From the NCBI RefSeq assembly GCF_004137765.1, contig NZ_NOIS01000003.1, positions 434,001 to 498,000 on the forward strand: 64,000 nt of DNA, read 5' to 3'. The DNA comes from Rothia uropygialis. GTDB lineage: Bacteria; Actinomycetota; Actinomycetes; Actinomycetales; Micrococcaceae. The notes under the pieces are model-generated. The model was not told the origin of the DNA, ran no database searches, and saw only the letters and a program-made list of their open reading frames with translations. This document shows, piece after piece, positions 1 through 11,278 of this stretch. A program made the translations under genes and the position numbers. How positions within the stretch are numbered: the stretch's first letter is position 1; every line of letters begins with the position of its first letter.

Positions 1-479
1 AGGTCGCGCTCGACGAGGTGGGTCACCGCCAGCAGGCGATCGTCATGCGGTTCGGGAAGGTGAAGGGGCTGTTCGGGTGCGGCAATGACATCATCGATGA
101 TTATTCGCCTCAGACGATCCCGGCTCTCGGTCGATCGCCCGGAAGTTTCCGTCAGTGCAAGAACGGCCTCCCTGGCCAGGGCGGTCAATGCCAAGACCGC
201 CGGCCTTTCGGGAAGAAGGCCGGCCATGTCCGGGGACATGAAAACGATCCTCATATCGGTAGTCCCGTGTGCGCGGTGCTGATGAGTGAAACCTGCGGGG
301 ATCCATACCGCCCGATTCGGTGGTGCGATCCAGGAGCCGTCTTCGGTAACCATCGACAGGACTCCGGTCGACGGATAGACGATGTGTCCCCTGCCGTGGA
401 CGTGAGCCGGAGTGTGCTCATCGTGGCCCAGGAGATGGATCTGCTCAGGGCTGAGCAGGGTGTGGCGGGATTCAGGCAT
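1..479 (-). CDS. AraC family transcriptional regulator, NimR-like (3' part outside window)
   Basis: The reading frame stays open from an ATG at 479 to the window edge, giving about 159 residues. An in-frame TGA just upstream fixes this as the first possible start. The visible part is a cupin-type sensor domain: HVHGRGHIVYPSTGVLSM, then WIAPPNRAVWIPAGFTHQHR, which is the typical AraC_binding pattern of NimR/YeaM-type regulators. The C-terminal double helix-turn-helix lies beyond the window. The gene is divergent from a CynX/NimT-type MFS gene about 140 bp away, the same arrangement as nimR-nimT in Escherichia coli, so local control of that pump is inferred. The effector is unknown. Confidence 0.8.
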   Translation of the reverse strand, partial: MPESRHTLLSPEQIHLLGHDEHTPAHVHGRGHIVYPSTGVLSMVTEDGSWIAPPNRAVWIPAGFTHQHRAHGTTDMRIVFMSPDMAGLLPERPAVLALTALAREAVLALTETSGRSTESRDRLRRIIIDDVIAAPEQPLHLPEPHDDRLLAVTHLVERD

Positions 480-616
480 CAGGAGTCAGTTTATCGGTTG
501 CCTGCCGGGGTGCAAGAGCGTGGAATGGGTCGAAGCTGCATCACTGCGATGTCTTCGACCGTTGAGCCGAAGTTGCCCGCGGAGCGGCTCGTGAACGCCT
601 CACCCGAAAGGAACCC

Positions 617-1921
617 ATGTCAGTCAGTACTCACCCGGCGGAAGACACCGCAGAGTATCCGATCCCCGGTGGAGAACCACCAAATCCTTGGGAAGTGGAA
701 GATCCGCCCGAGCCCATCCGAAGCACGTGGAGTCTGGTTCTCCTCGGGGTCGGTTTGATTCTCATCGGGTTGAATCTCCGTATCGGAGTCGCCTCGATCG
801 GTCCGGTACTTGGGGAGATCCGATCCTCCCTGGGCTTGTCTGCGACGTCCGCGAGCTTGCTGACGACGATCCCCGTGTTTGCCTTCGGAGTGTTCGCCTT
901 CCTGACTCCGAGCCTGACACGACGCTTGGGCATGCATCGATTGCTCGGTGTCACGATGATTGCGTTGGCTTTAGGGATCGCGCTTCGCCTACACCCGAGT
1001 CTGGTCAGCCTCTTCCTCGGCACCACGATCATCGGAGCCGCTATCGCGATCGGAAACGTTGCGATGCCACCGGCCATCAAACAGGATTTCTCCCATCGCG
1101 CTGGCCTCATGATGGGTCTGTACTCGACGGCTCTGTTCGTCGGGGCCGCAGTGGCTTCGGGCCTCACAGTACCGATGCTTCCCCTCACGGGCGGCAATTG
1201 GCGCCTGGCCTTGGCCTCGTGGGTTGTCCCGGCTCTTCTCGCGGCCCTGATCTGGATTCCTCAGATGCTCCGTTCGCCGGGGCGCATGAAGGGGGGTCAC
1301 GGCGCCGCAGACACCCCATCCGAACATGGGGAACCGAAGTTCCGGTCGATCCTCACGAGCCCCGTCGCCATCGCGGTCACGGCGCTCATGGGCCTCCAGA
1401 GCGTCAGCTACTACACAACCCTCACCTGGGTCCCGACGATGTTTCAGGATGCGGGCATGAATGCCGGATCAGCCGGATGGATGTTGTCCTATTCCGCTTT
1501 CCCAGGCATCGTTGCTTCTCTGGTGACGCCGACGATCGCAAAACGTATGCGCCCCAGCTGGTTGCCGGTCGCGATCGCCGTGATCTTGACCGGCAGCGCG
1601 TATCTCGGAATCGCTCTGGCACCGCTGTCCAGTCCGTACGTTTGGATGACGCTGCTCGGGTTGGGCCAAGGTGCTTCCATCAGCCTGTCACTGACGTACA
1701 TCGTGTGGCGATCACCGGATACGCACCACACGGGGCATCTTTCGACGATGTCGCAAGGCTTCGGCTACCTTCTGGCGGGTCTGGGGCCGCTGGGGATCGG
1801 TGCGGTGCATTCCTTGACCGGAACGTGGACCGTTCCGTTGATTGTTTTGGGCGGGCTCTTGATCGCCCAGTTGGTAGCTGGTGCGTTGGCCAGCCGACCA
1901 GTCCATATTGGCCGTCATTAG
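617..1921 (+). CDS. MFS transporter, CynX/NimT family
   Basis: A 434-residue integral membrane protein with about 12 hydrophobic segments after a hydrophilic, proline-rich N-terminus of about 40 residues. The LIGLNLRIGVASIGPVL segment near the first helix is characteristic of CynX/NimT transporters (cyanate and 2-nitroimidazole exporters and relatives). ATG at 617 follows an AAAGGAA motif at good spacing. The divergent AraC/NimR-type gene is the probable regulator. Substrate cannot be read from the sequence; export of a small toxic compound is the family-based inference. Confidence 0.85.
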   Translation: MSVSTHPAEDTAEYPIPGGEPPNPWEVEDPPEPIRSTWSLVLLGVGLILIGLNLRIGVASIGPVLGEIRSSLGLSATSASLLTTIPVFAFGVFAFLTPSLTRRLGMHRLLGVTMIALALGIALRLHPSLVSLFLGTTIIGAAIAIGNVAMPPAIKQDFSHRAGLMMGLYSTALFVGAAVASGLTVPMLPLTGGNWRLALASWVVPALLAALIWIPQMLRSPGRMKGGHGAADTPSEHGEPKFRSILTSPVAIAVTALMGLQSVSYYTTLTWVPTMFQDAGMNAGSAGWMLSYSAFPGIVASLVTPTIAKRMRPSWLPVAIAVILTGSAYLGIALAPLSSPYVWMTLLGLGQGASISLSLTYIVWRSPDTHHTGHLSTMSQGFGYLLAGLGPLGIGAVHSLTGTWTVPLIVLGGLLIAQLVAGALASRPVHIGRH

Positions 1922-2037
1922 GCCATCTGCGGTTTACTGCGCAACGTCGGTGGGCGGTTGCTGTTCCGGCCTCAGGTGCGACGCCAATGTCCGGAACAGC
2001 GGCCACGTCCGCGACTCCACCGCGGCGTTGCGACAAA

Positions 2038-2070
2038 AATGAGGACCCGGCGCGATGCCGGGTCCTCATT
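2038..2070 (-). terminator. Rho-independent terminator after tRNA-Ala
   Basis: A perfect 14-bp stem (2038-2051 with 2057-2070) with a 5-nt loop. On the minus strand it is followed by TTTTT. It ends the gyrB-gyrA-DUF3566-tRNA transcript series and could also stop plus-strand transcripts from the MFS gene, although the T-run favours the minus strand. Confidence 0.85.
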
Positions 2071-2077
2071 CATTCGG

Positions 2078-2150
2078 TGGAGGCGAGGGGACTCGAACCC
2101 CTAACCCTCTGCTTGCAAAGCAGATGCGCTACCAATTGCGCCACGCCCCC
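2078..2150 (-). tRNA. tRNA-Ala (anticodon TGC)
   Basis: A 73-nt cloverleaf. The acceptor stem GGGGGCG pairs with CGCCTCC and includes the G3-U70 pair that identifies alanine tRNA. The anticodon arm is TCTGC-TTTGCAA-GCAGA with anticodon TGC, and the T arm carries GGTTCGAGTCC. The CCA end is not encoded. A strong terminator follows directly, and the DLW-39 gene lies 6 bp upstream. Confidence 0.97.
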
Positions 2151-2155
2151 GCAGG

Positions 2156-2275
2156 TCAGTCAACCTTGTCGGTGGATGCACTCCACGTTCTCTTGGTTTC
2201 CTGAGAATCCTTCACTCGTTTGGTTACCACGAAAGCCACCGTACCAGCCGCGAGGGCTGCCAGGATCTTTCTCAT
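2156..2275 (-). CDS. DLW-39 family small protein
   Basis: A 39-residue ORF (MRKILAALAAGTVAFVVTKR...) with an excellent AAGGAGGAGG ribosome site upstream of the ATG at 2275. It encodes one hydrophobic helix (residues 3-18) and a charged tail. Length and position between tRNA-Ile and tRNA-Ala, downstream of gyrA and DUF3566, match the actinobacterial DLW-39 family, named for a DLW motif and a length of 39. The motif is not conserved here: the tail reads KRTWSAST, so only the W remains. Function unknown; probably a small membrane-associated protein. Confidence 0.85.
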   Translation of the reverse strand: MRKILAALAAGTVAFVVTKRVKDSQETKRTWSASTDKVD

Positions 2276-2303
2276 GGAAACCTCCTCCTTGGAAAGGATT
2301 CTG

Positions 2304-2377
2304 TGGGCGTACCAGGAATTGAACCTGGGACCTCTTCGTTATCAGCGAAGCGCTCTAACCGTCTGAGCTATACGCCC
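2304..2377 (-). tRNA. tRNA-Ile (anticodon GAT)
   Basis: A 74-nt cloverleaf. The acceptor stem GGGCGTA pairs with TACGCCC, the D arm carries TAGCTCAG, and the anticodon arm CTTCG-CTGATAA-CGAAG has anticodon GAT. The T arm is GGTTCAATTCC. The CCA end is not encoded. It sits between DUF3566 and DLW-39, the standard actinobacterial position next to gyrA. Confidence 0.97.
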
Positions 2378-2379
2378 CT

Positions 2380-2429
2380 TTGGCCTTGGGCCGAGATAAA
2401 ACACTACATGACTACCCGGCCCGGGCCAA
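2380..2429 (-). other. Inverted repeat between DUF3566 and tRNA-Ile
   Basis: TTGGCC-TT-GGGCCG (2380-2393) pairs with CGGCCCGGGCCAA (2417-2429) across a 23-nt AT-rich loop, with one bulge. There is no T-run on either strand, so it could be a weak terminator of the gyrA-DUF3566 message or a processing site ahead of the tRNA. Confidence 0.4.
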
Positions 2430-2474
2430 ATTCGCCTTCGGTGACCTCCCCCACAAGAGAAGACACCACATCTT

Positions 2475-3059
2475 TCAGTCGTCGGTGAGAGTCACTCCGA
2501 TACCGCCCACCAGTCTAGCCGCAATGTTGTACAGGAACGCCGAAATGACACCCAGGAGGGTCATCAAGACAACGTTTACGATCGAAAGGATTGTCGCGTA
2601 AAGAGCCACCTGACCCAACGACAGATAATCCGTGATCGATACCGCATTGCCCTGACTGGAAAGCATCGACAAGACCGAGTCCACTCCACCGAAGATGCCG
2701 GTGATGTCAAAAACCAGCCACAGAATCACGGTGGCCACCACGACGACGATGCCTACGGCAACGGACAGAAGAAAAACCAGCTTCGCAATCGACCAAAGAT
2801 CAACCTTGGCCACCGTCAAGTGGGCGCGGCGGACTTTGGAACGCGGGGCCGGGCGAACCAACGGTCGACCTCCCGAAGACGCCGGTCGCTTCTTTCCGTT
2901 GGCGGGCCCGTTGGATGGTGCAGACTTGCTCGCTGTCACCGAGTCACCACGATTGGAGTTGGCGGCTGGCTTGCGGCGGTTATCCGCGGGCTTTCGCGCA
3001 GAGGAGCTGGCGGACGTGGAGGGTCTTCCTGCCGCGTTACCAGGGTTATTGGTGCTCAC
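2475..3059 (-). CDS. DUF3566 domain-containing membrane protein
   Basis: A 194-residue protein with a low-complexity, basic, Ser/Pro/Ala/Lys-rich cytoplasmic N-terminus (residues 1-80) followed by two membrane helices (about 91-116 and 150-178). [20 protein letters not shown] is the typical entry to the DUF3566 domain. The start overlaps the gyrA stop by 4 bp (ATGA), so it is translationally coupled to gyrA. The family is nearly always downstream of gyrA in actinobacteria. Its role is not established; a link to envelope or division functions is only inferred. Confidence 0.92.
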   Translation of the reverse strand: MSTNNPGNAAGRPSTSASSSARKPADNRRKPAANSNRGDSVTASKSAPSNGPANGKKRPASSGGRPLVRPAPRSKVRRAHLTVAKVDLWSIAKLVFLLSVAVGIVVVVATVILWLVFDITGIFGGVDSVLSMLSSQGNAVSITDYLSLGQVALYATILSIVNVVLMTLLGVISAFLYNIAARLVGGIGVTLTDD

Positions 3060-5728
3060 TCATTACCTCCGTGTGATGAAGATTCCGACTCGGCCGGGGT
3101 ATCAGTCTGTTCACTACCGTTGTCCAACGGTACTTCATTTTCGGCGTCGAGCACCTCAACCGTTCCGTCTTCGGCGATCTCTTGGCCCTCGTCAATACCC
3201 TTGTCCTGGTTTCGAGCGATGGAAAGAATCCTGTCATTCTTGCCGGGCTTGGCAAATATTACGCCCATCGTGTCACGACCCTTTGCAGGTACCTCCGACA
3301 CGAGCGATCGAGCCACCTTGCCCGACTGCATAACGACCAGGACTTCGTCGTCGGCACCAACGATCAGGCCTCCAACCAGGTCGCCACGGTCCTCGACGAG
3401 TTTGGCTACCTTGATGCCGAGTCCACCACGTCCTTGAACGCGGTATTCCTCGACTTTGGTCCGTTTGGCGTAGCCGCCCTCGGTGACCACGAACACGTAC
3501 GAATCGTCGCTCACGACGTTTGCGGCGAGGAGCTCATCGCCGTCACGGAATTTCATGCCGGTCACACCGCTCGTCGCGCGACCCATGGGGCGAAGCGCTT
3601 CATCGGTCGCGGTGAAACGCAGGGACTGACCCTTGCGCGAGATGAGCATGAGGTCGTCGTCGGAATGCGCGAGCTGAGCCGAAATCAGTTCGTCTTCGTC
3701 CCGCAGGTTGATCGCGATGACACCTGCGGTGCGATTGGTGTCGTAATCGCTCAGACGAGATTTCTTGACCAAGCCGTGCTTTGTCGCCAAGACCAGGTAC
3801 GGCGCGTCCTCGTACGTCCGAAGAGCCATCACACGGGCAATCGTCTCCCCCGGCTGGAAGGCCAGAAGGTTGGCCACGTGCTGACCCTTGGCGTCGCGAC
3901 CCGCTTCAATGAGTTCATAGGCCTTTGTACGATACACGCGACCGAAGTTCGTGAAGAACAGAATCCAGTTGTGCGTCGTGGTGACGACGAGGTGTTCGAC
4001 GACGTCGTCGCCGCGCAACTGCGCCCCCCGGATGCCCTTGCCGCCGCGATGCTGCGAACGGTATTGGTCGATCCTGGTCCGCTTGACGTAACCGCCCCGC
4101 GTAATCGTGACGACCATGTCTTCTTCGGGAATGAGATCCTCGATCGACATGTCTCCGTCATAGCCCATCAGGATCTGGGTCCGTCGATCATCGCCGTAGC
4201 GGTTGACGACATCCCGCATTTCCTCCGAGATCAAGTCGCGCTGACGCTGCTCGGAAGCGATGATTTCCTTGTATCCCTCGATCAGACGCATGAGCTCGTC
4301 GTGACGATCCTGAATCTTCTTGCGTTCCAGTGCCGCAAGACGACGCAACTGCATGTTCAGAATCGCCTGCGCCTGCGCCTCGTCGATGTCCAGGAACTCC
4401 ATGAGGCCTGTGCGGGCGTCATCGGCCGTCGAGGAGTTACGAATCAACTGAATGACTTCGTCGAGGGCGTCCAAGGCCTTGAGGAGGCCACGGAGGATAT
4501 GCGCCTCTTCTTCCGCCTGGCGCAGTCGGAACTGCGTGCGGCGGACGATGACGTCCATCTGGTGCTGCACCCAGTGGCGGATGAACGCGTCCAGCGAGAG
4601 CGTACGCGGAACGCCATCGACGATCGCGAGCATGTTCGCCGAGAAGTTCTCCTGCAGCTGGGTGTGCTTGTACAGGTTGTTGAGAACGACCTTGGCCACG
4701 GCGTCACGTTTGAGCACGATGACGAGGCGTTGGCCCGTGCGACCGGAGGTTTCGTCCCGCAGATCCGCAATTCCGCTGATCTTGCCGTCGCGGATCAGGT
4801 CGGCGATCTTGATGGCGAGGTTGTCGGGATTGGCCTGGTAGGGCAATTCCGTGACCACGAGGCAAGTACGTCCGTGAAGTTCCTCGACATTGACGACGGC
4901 CCGCATGGTGATCGATCCACGGCCCGTCCGGTAGGCCTCTTCGATTCCCTTGTGCCCGAGGATCTGTGCGCCCGTCGGGAAGTCCGGCCCCTTGACACGC
5001 GCGATCAGGGCATTGAGCAGCTCTTCGTCGGATGCCTCGGGATTCTCGAGGTACCACTGGACGCCTTCCGCGACCTCTCGGAGGTTATGCGGCGGGATGT
5101 TGGTTGCCATACCAACGGCGATACCGGAGGAACCATTGACCAGGAGGTTGGGGAATCGAGCCGGAAGGACGACCGGTTCCTGATTCTTGCCGTCGTAGTT
5201 GTCCTGGAAATCGACGGTGTTCTCTTGGATGTCCCGCACCATTTCCATGGCGAGCGGGGCCATCTTGCACTCGGTGTAACGAGGCGCTGCAGCGCCGTCG
5301 TTGCCAGGAGAGCCGAAGTTTCCCTGTCCCAGCGCAAGCGGGTAACGCATGATCCAGTTCTGGATCAGACGCACGAGAGTGTCGTAAATTGCCGAGTCGC
5401 CGTGCGGGTGATACTGCCCCATGACCTCACCGACGACGCGGGCACATTTGTTGAAAGAACGATCGGGCCGGTACCCGCCGTCGTACATTGCGTAGATGAC
5501 GCGTCGGTGAACCGGTTTGAGGCCGTCGCGGACGTCAGGCAGTGCACGACCGACGATGACGGCCATGGCGTAATCGAGGTAAGACCGTTGCATTTCGGTC
5601 TGGAGGTCGATGTGCTCGATGCGATCCGCGATTTTGGGGGTCGCTTCCGCGTCGCTTCCTACGATCTCACCCTCGATGGGTTCGCCCTCTTGAGGATTCT
5701 GATTCGAACCGTTGTCTTCGGTACTCAT
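3056..5728 (-). CDS. gyrA: DNA gyrase subunit A
   Basis: 890 residues, full length for actinobacterial GyrA. It forms the A2B2 gyrase that introduces negative supercoils ATP-dependently and relieves stress ahead of forks. The catalytic tyrosine is in [15 protein letters not shown] (about Y151). The quinolone-determining helix reads [14 protein letters not shown] (S112 and D116, equivalent to E. coli S83/D87), the wild-type-like serine state. The C-terminal beta-pinwheel carries the GyrA box as QHRGGKG. The first about 35 residues are an acidic extension. It lies 92 bp downstream of gyrB and overlaps DUF3566. No strong Shine-Dalgarno is visible before the ATG. Confidence 0.98.
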   Translation of the reverse strand: MSTEDNGSNQNPQEGEPIEGEIVGSDAEATPKIADRIEHIDLQTEMQRSYLDYAMAVIVGRALPDVRDGLKPVHRRVIYAMYDGGYRPDRSFNKCARVVGEVMGQYHPHGDSAIYDTLVRLIQNWIMRYPLALGQGNFGSPGNDGAAAPRYTECKMAPLAMEMVRDIQENTVDFQDNYDGKNQEPVVLPARFPNLLVNGSSGIAVGMATNIPPHNLREVAEGVQWYLENPEASDEELLNALIARVKGPDFPTGAQILGHKGIEEAYRTGRGSITMRAVVNVEELHGRTCLVVTELPYQANPDNLAIKIADLIRDGKISGIADLRDETSGRTGQRLVIVLKRDAVAKVVLNNLYKHTQLQENFSANMLAIVDGVPRTLSLDAFIRHWVQHQMDVIVRRTQFRLRQAEEEAHILRGLLKALDALDEVIQLIRNSSTADDARTGLMEFLDIDEAQAQAILNMQLRRLAALERKKIQDRHDELMRLIEGYKEIIASEQRQRDLISEEMRDVVNRYGDDRRTQILMGYDGDMSIEDLIPEEDMVVTITRGGYVKRTRIDQYRSQHRGGKGIRGAQLRGDDVVEHLVVTTTHNWILFFTNFGRVYRTKAYELIEAGRDAKGQHVANLLAFQPGETIARVMALRTYEDAPYLVLATKHGLVKKSRLSDYDTNRTAGVIAINLRDEDELISAQLAHSDDDLMLISRKGQSLRFTATDEALRPMGRATSGVTGMKFRDGDELLAANVVSDDSYVFVVTEGGYAKRTKVEEYRVQGRGGLGIKVAKLVEDRGDLVGGLIVGADDEVLVVMQSGKVARSLVSEVPAKGRDTMGVIFAKPGKNDRILSIARNQDKGIDEGQEIAEDGTVEVLDAENEVPLDNGSEQTDTPAESESSSHGGNE

Positions 5729-5820
5729 GTTTCTTGTGTTCCGTCCTGATGAAAGTCTTCAGTCGCTCGATACCGGGCCATTAATCCGTAATATTCCCTG
5801 GGTGAAATATTCGGGTCCGG

Positions 5821-8247
<2,427 letters not shown>

Positions 8248-8559
8248 ATGACCGACCGAGAATTGCCTGACCTGGTGGAATGGCTCGAGATGGTTGCCGA
8301 CGAGCTCGATTTGCCGCGCGACGTCGTGGTTCCGGGACCGATACTCAAGATGACCAAGGACGTGGCTCACGGAATCGTCCGACCGGGCGCACCCACTAGC
8401 TCGTACCTTGTGGGGGTGGCTCTCGGGTTGCGCCTGGCTGCTCAACCCGACCCCGCCGTTCCTGTGGAAGACCAACTCAAAGAATTGTCCGAACAGATCC
8501 GAGAACTCGTCGCCCGGACACAGCGCCAAGCTGGGATCGATCCGGACGCAGGTGAATAG
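8248..8559 (+). CDS. DUF6457 domain-containing protein
   Basis: A 103-residue, largely helical protein (LPDLVEWLEMVADELDLPRD near the start, then VAHGIVRPGAPTSSYLVGVALG). This matches the small DUF6457 domain that occurs alone or fused to MobA-like molybdopterin guanylyltransferases in actinobacteria. It is 6 bp upstream of fdhD, consistent with a role in molybdenum cofactor or formate dehydrogenase maturation. The biochemical role is unknown. The ATG at 8248 has an AGAAAGG-type ribosome site. Confidence 0.8.
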   Translation: MTDRELPDLVEWLEMVADELDLPRDVVVPGPILKMTKDVAHGIVRPGAPTSSYLVGVALGLRLAAQPDPAVPVEDQLKELSEQIRELVARTQRQAGIDPDAGE

Positions 8560-8565
8560 AGTTCC

Positions 8566-9420
8566 ATGAGTCGTAGTGAATCCCGCACCAGGGTCATTCG
8601 AGTGGATCAAGACGGCCGCAGAGAAGCGCGTGCGGACATGGTCGCTGCCGAAGAACCCCTCGAAATCCGCGTCAACGGGCGTCGCCTTGCGGTGACCATG
8701 CGAACCCCGACCGAAGATTTCTCTCTCGCCGCAGGCTTTCTGTTGAGCGAAGGCGTAATTACCGACGGCGAACAGGTATCGTCGATCAGGTATTGCCGCA
8801 AGGACTTCGGCCCGGGAGCCGAAGACGGGGACAACACCGTCGACGTCGTCCTCCAACCTTGGGTCTTGCCCCCTTTCCATTACCAGGAACGCAACGTCGT
8901 GATGTCGAGCGCGTGCGGAATGTGCGGTCGAACGAGCATCGATCAGGTGCATCAGAAATCCTTGTTCCCGGTTGACGAGGACCCTCTGCGCTTGTCGGAG
9001 GAATTCGTGCTCGAGATGCCGGAAATCCTGCGGGCCAAACAAAAAGTCTTCGACCGCACGGGCGGACTGCACGCCGCTGGCCTTTTCAACGGTGAGACCG
9101 GGGAACTGGTCGCTATTCGAGAGGACGTAGGTCGCCACAACGCCGTCGACAAAGTCTTGGGCTGGGCTCTCCTGCAAGGGAAGCTTCCGCTCAGTCAGCA
9201 CGTTCTGATGGTTTCGGGGAGAGCCAGCTTCGAGTTGACTCAGAAAGCGGCCATGGCAGGCATACCGATGTTGGCTTCGGTATCTGCGCCGTCCTCTCTG
9301 GCCGTTGACCTCGCCAAGGATGCGGGCATGACCCTGGCCGGCTTCGTCCGGGGCAATCGGTTTGTGCTGTACAGCGGCGATCACCGGGTCCTGCCCGTCT
9401 CAGAACTCGCCTACCCGTAG
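8566..9420 (+). CDS. fdhD: Formate dehydrogenase accessory sulfurtransferase FdhD
   Basis: 284 residues, full length. FdhD transfers sulfur from IscS to the molybdenum bis-PGD cofactor of formate dehydrogenases. The two catalytic cysteines lie in SSACGMCGRTS (C117 and C120, equivalent to the E. coli CxxC). Family motifs include EEPLEIRVNGRR, AAGFLLSEGVI, REDVGRHNAVDKVLG and LMVSGRASFELTQKAAMAGIP. It forms a pair with DUF6457; no formate dehydrogenase gene is in the window. Its 3' end overlaps the convergent dciA gene by 10 bp. Confidence 0.96.
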   Translation: MSRSESRTRVIRVDQDGRREARADMVAAEEPLEIRVNGRRLAVTMRTPTEDFSLAAGFLLSEGVITDGEQVSSIRYCRKDFGPGAEDGDNTVDVVLQPWVLPPFHYQERNVVMSSACGMCGRTSIDQVHQKSLFPVDEDPLRLSEEFVLEMPEILRAKQKVFDRTGGLHAAGLFNGETGELVAIREDVGRHNAVDKVLGWALLQGKLPLSQHVLMVSGRASFELTQKAAMAGIPMLASVSAPSSLAVDLAKDAGMTLAGFVRGNRFVLYSGDHRVLPVSELAYP

Positions 9421-10046
9421 GTATCTCGTGGCCCTCGGCCGCCTGGGGCCACTCGCCGTCCTTTGCGCCATGTCGGTACGTTCGGTCCGAAAACGCTGAT
9501 CTTCGTCACGATCCCGGGGCCCAGTTCTGATTCAAAGGTATGCATCAGTTGCGGCGTCATGGTGCGCAGAATAGTCGCATAGTTCGTCGAGTCGCACCGA
9601 ATTACGACCTCCGAGTTCTCATAGTTCTCAGGTGTCGAATGGGCCGCGATGGAAGGACCGACGATGTCCGACCATCTGGCGAGAACACTGCTGACCGCGA
9701 CCGGTTCTTTCCATCCACGTGAGGCGATCATGTGGTTGATCACTGACCCCAAACCCTGCGGATCACGTGAGGATTTCCCGGGACCCGTATATCCTCCCAG
9801 TGTCCGAGGGTCCCAGCCTTCTTCTCGCCACCGCCTCTTGGTGGACTGCCCGGGTTCGGCGGAGACGATCTCACCGAAATCGCGTATAACCTTCTTCGCG
9901 GCATTACCCGTGAGTCGGCCTTCCCCCCGTTCTTTGGCTGCGGTGCGCAGCCGTTGCAATAACGACGCCGGAGCGTCGATTTGGTTCTGTTCAAGGGACC
10001 GACGGGTGGCCTCCTCCGGGGCATCGTCCGAACGGGAAGGTGTCAT
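9411..10046 (-). CDS. dciA: DciA family replication protein (DUF721)
   Basis: 211 residues. DciA is the ancestral loader or operator of the DnaB helicase in bacteria that lack DnaC/DnaI. The DUF721 fold occupies the C-terminal half, with LGSVINHMIASRGWKEPVAV, LARWSDIVGPSIAAHS and LRTMTPQLMHTFESELG. The N-terminal half is charged and probably disordered. The start overlaps the recF stop by 4 bp, so it is coupled to recF. The tail overlaps fdhD on the opposite strand by 10 bp. Confidence 0.9.
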   Translation of the reverse strand: MTPSRSDDAPEEATRRSLEQNQIDAPASLLQRLRTAAKERGEGRLTGNAAKKVIRDFGEIVSAEPGQSTKRRWREEGWDPRTLGGYTGPGKSSRDPQGLGSVINHMIASRGWKEPVAVSSVLARWSDIVGPSIAAHSTPENYENSEVVIRCDSTNYATILRTMTPQLMHTFESELGPGIVTKISVFGPNVPTWRKGRRVAPGGRGPRDTYG

Positions 10047-11266
10047 TCTTCGGGGTCACCGCCTTGAGCCACATCGTCCTCGACATGCACGTCTTCGGCG
10101 ACCACCGCTTGCCCGGGGCTGACCCTGACAATACGACGAGCGGCATCGAGCTCTTTCGGGAGGTCTTGTTCGACCGCGCAAGTCACGAGCACTTGTTCGG
10201 CGCCGGAGACGATCCTTGCAAGTCGGGCACGACGTGTGGCGTCGAGTTCGGCAAAGACGTCATCCAGGATCAGAATGGGGCATGCGGATGGATCATCGTG
10301 ATCCGCCTGATGCATGTACCAGGAGCCAAGCCGCAAGGCCAGAGCATAGGACCATGTCTCTCCGTGGGATGCATATCCTCGCGCAGGAATGTTCCCGAGC
10401 ATGAGCGTAATTTCATCGCGATGCGGACCGACGAGGCTCATCCCGCGTTCGATTTCCTCCGTGGCTCGTTCCTCGAGCGCGGATTCGATCATTGCTCCCA
10501 ATTCAAGCAACGGGATTCGTGCCAAAGACACGATGTCAGACCCATCCCGGGGCCCTAGAGACGACGATTCGTAGACGAAACCGAGGTTCTTGCCGCCGTC
10601 CGTGAGTTGTTCGTACGCCCGGTCGGCTTGAGGCAACAGTCCGGCAAGCACTTGGAAGCGTGCTTGCATGATGCGTGCACCGAGATTGACGAGCTGACCG
10701 TTCCACACATCGAGCGTTGCCTGCTCGTCCTCGCCCAAAGCCTTGCCCGGCCCTCGTCTGCGGAGGGACTTGAGAAGGGCATTTCTTTGACGAAGAACTT
10801 TTTCGTAGTCGGCACGGTATCCGCCCAGAACCGGGCGAAGTGAAACGGCAAGATCATCGACGAAACGACGCCGACCGGCAGGTTCTGCCTTGATAAGTCC
10901 AAGGTCTTCCGGAGAGAACAGAACCGTCTGACAAATCCCGAGAGCTTCTCGGACGCGAACCGGAGCTGCGCGATTGATACGAACCCGGTTGGCTTTGCCA
11001 GGGGTGATCTCGAGTTCCATGACTGTCTGCTGACGGCCCCGGATCACTCGCGAGCGGATGTAGGACCGGTCGGCTCCGACCCTGATGAGCGGAGAGTCGT
11101 TGCTGACACGGTGCGAGGCCAAATTTGCGCTGTAATCGACAGCCTCGACGATGTTGGTTTTCCCCACACCGTTGGGACCGACCATGACGGTCAGTCCGGT
11201 AGTCAGTGGCAGATCCAAGAACCCGTAGGTTCTGAAGTCCATGAGCGAGAGGTGATCTATATACAC
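10043..11266 (-). CDS. recF: DNA replication and repair protein RecF
   Basis: 407 residues. RecF is an SMC-like ATPase that helps load RecA at gaps and supports fork restart. Walker A is GPNGVGKTNI (about residues 30-39), preceded by the family opening MYIDHLSLMDFRTY. The signature region MSLVGPHRDEI and the Walker B / D-loop ILILDDVFAELDATRR are intact. It sits 12 bp downstream of dnaN and overlaps dciA by 4 bp, forming dnaN-recF-dciA. Confidence 0.97.
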   Translation of the reverse strand: MYIDHLSLMDFRTYGFLDLPLTTGLTVMVGPNGVGKTNIVEAVDYSANLASHRVSNDSPLIRVGADRSYIRSRVIRGRQQTVMELEITPGKANRVRINRAAPVRVREALGICQTVLFSPEDLGLIKAEPAGRRRFVDDLAVSLRPVLGGYRADYEKVLRQRNALLKSLRRRGPGKALGEDEQATLDVWNGQLVNLGARIMQARFQVLAGLLPQADRAYEQLTDGGKNLGFVYESSSLGPRDGSDIVSLARIPLLELGAMIESALEERATEEIERGMSLVGPHRDEITLMLGNIPARGYASHGETWSYALALRLGSWYMHQADHDDPSACPILILDDVFAELDATRRARLARIVSGAEQVLVTCAVEQDLPKELDAARRIVRVSPGQAVVAEDVHVEDDVAQGGDPEE

Positions 11267-11278
11267 CTCGCGGCCCCT

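Noticed and set aside
688-2322. A 544-codon plus-strand ORF overlapping the NimT-like gene and both tRNAs
   Set aside because: It runs through the transporter in another frame and through the terminator, tRNA-Ala and tRNA-Ile.
3182-5749. An 855-codon plus-strand ORF opposite gyrA
   Set aside because: It is the reverse-strand shadow of gyrA, whose protein is fully conserved. The antisense translation has no recognisable domain.
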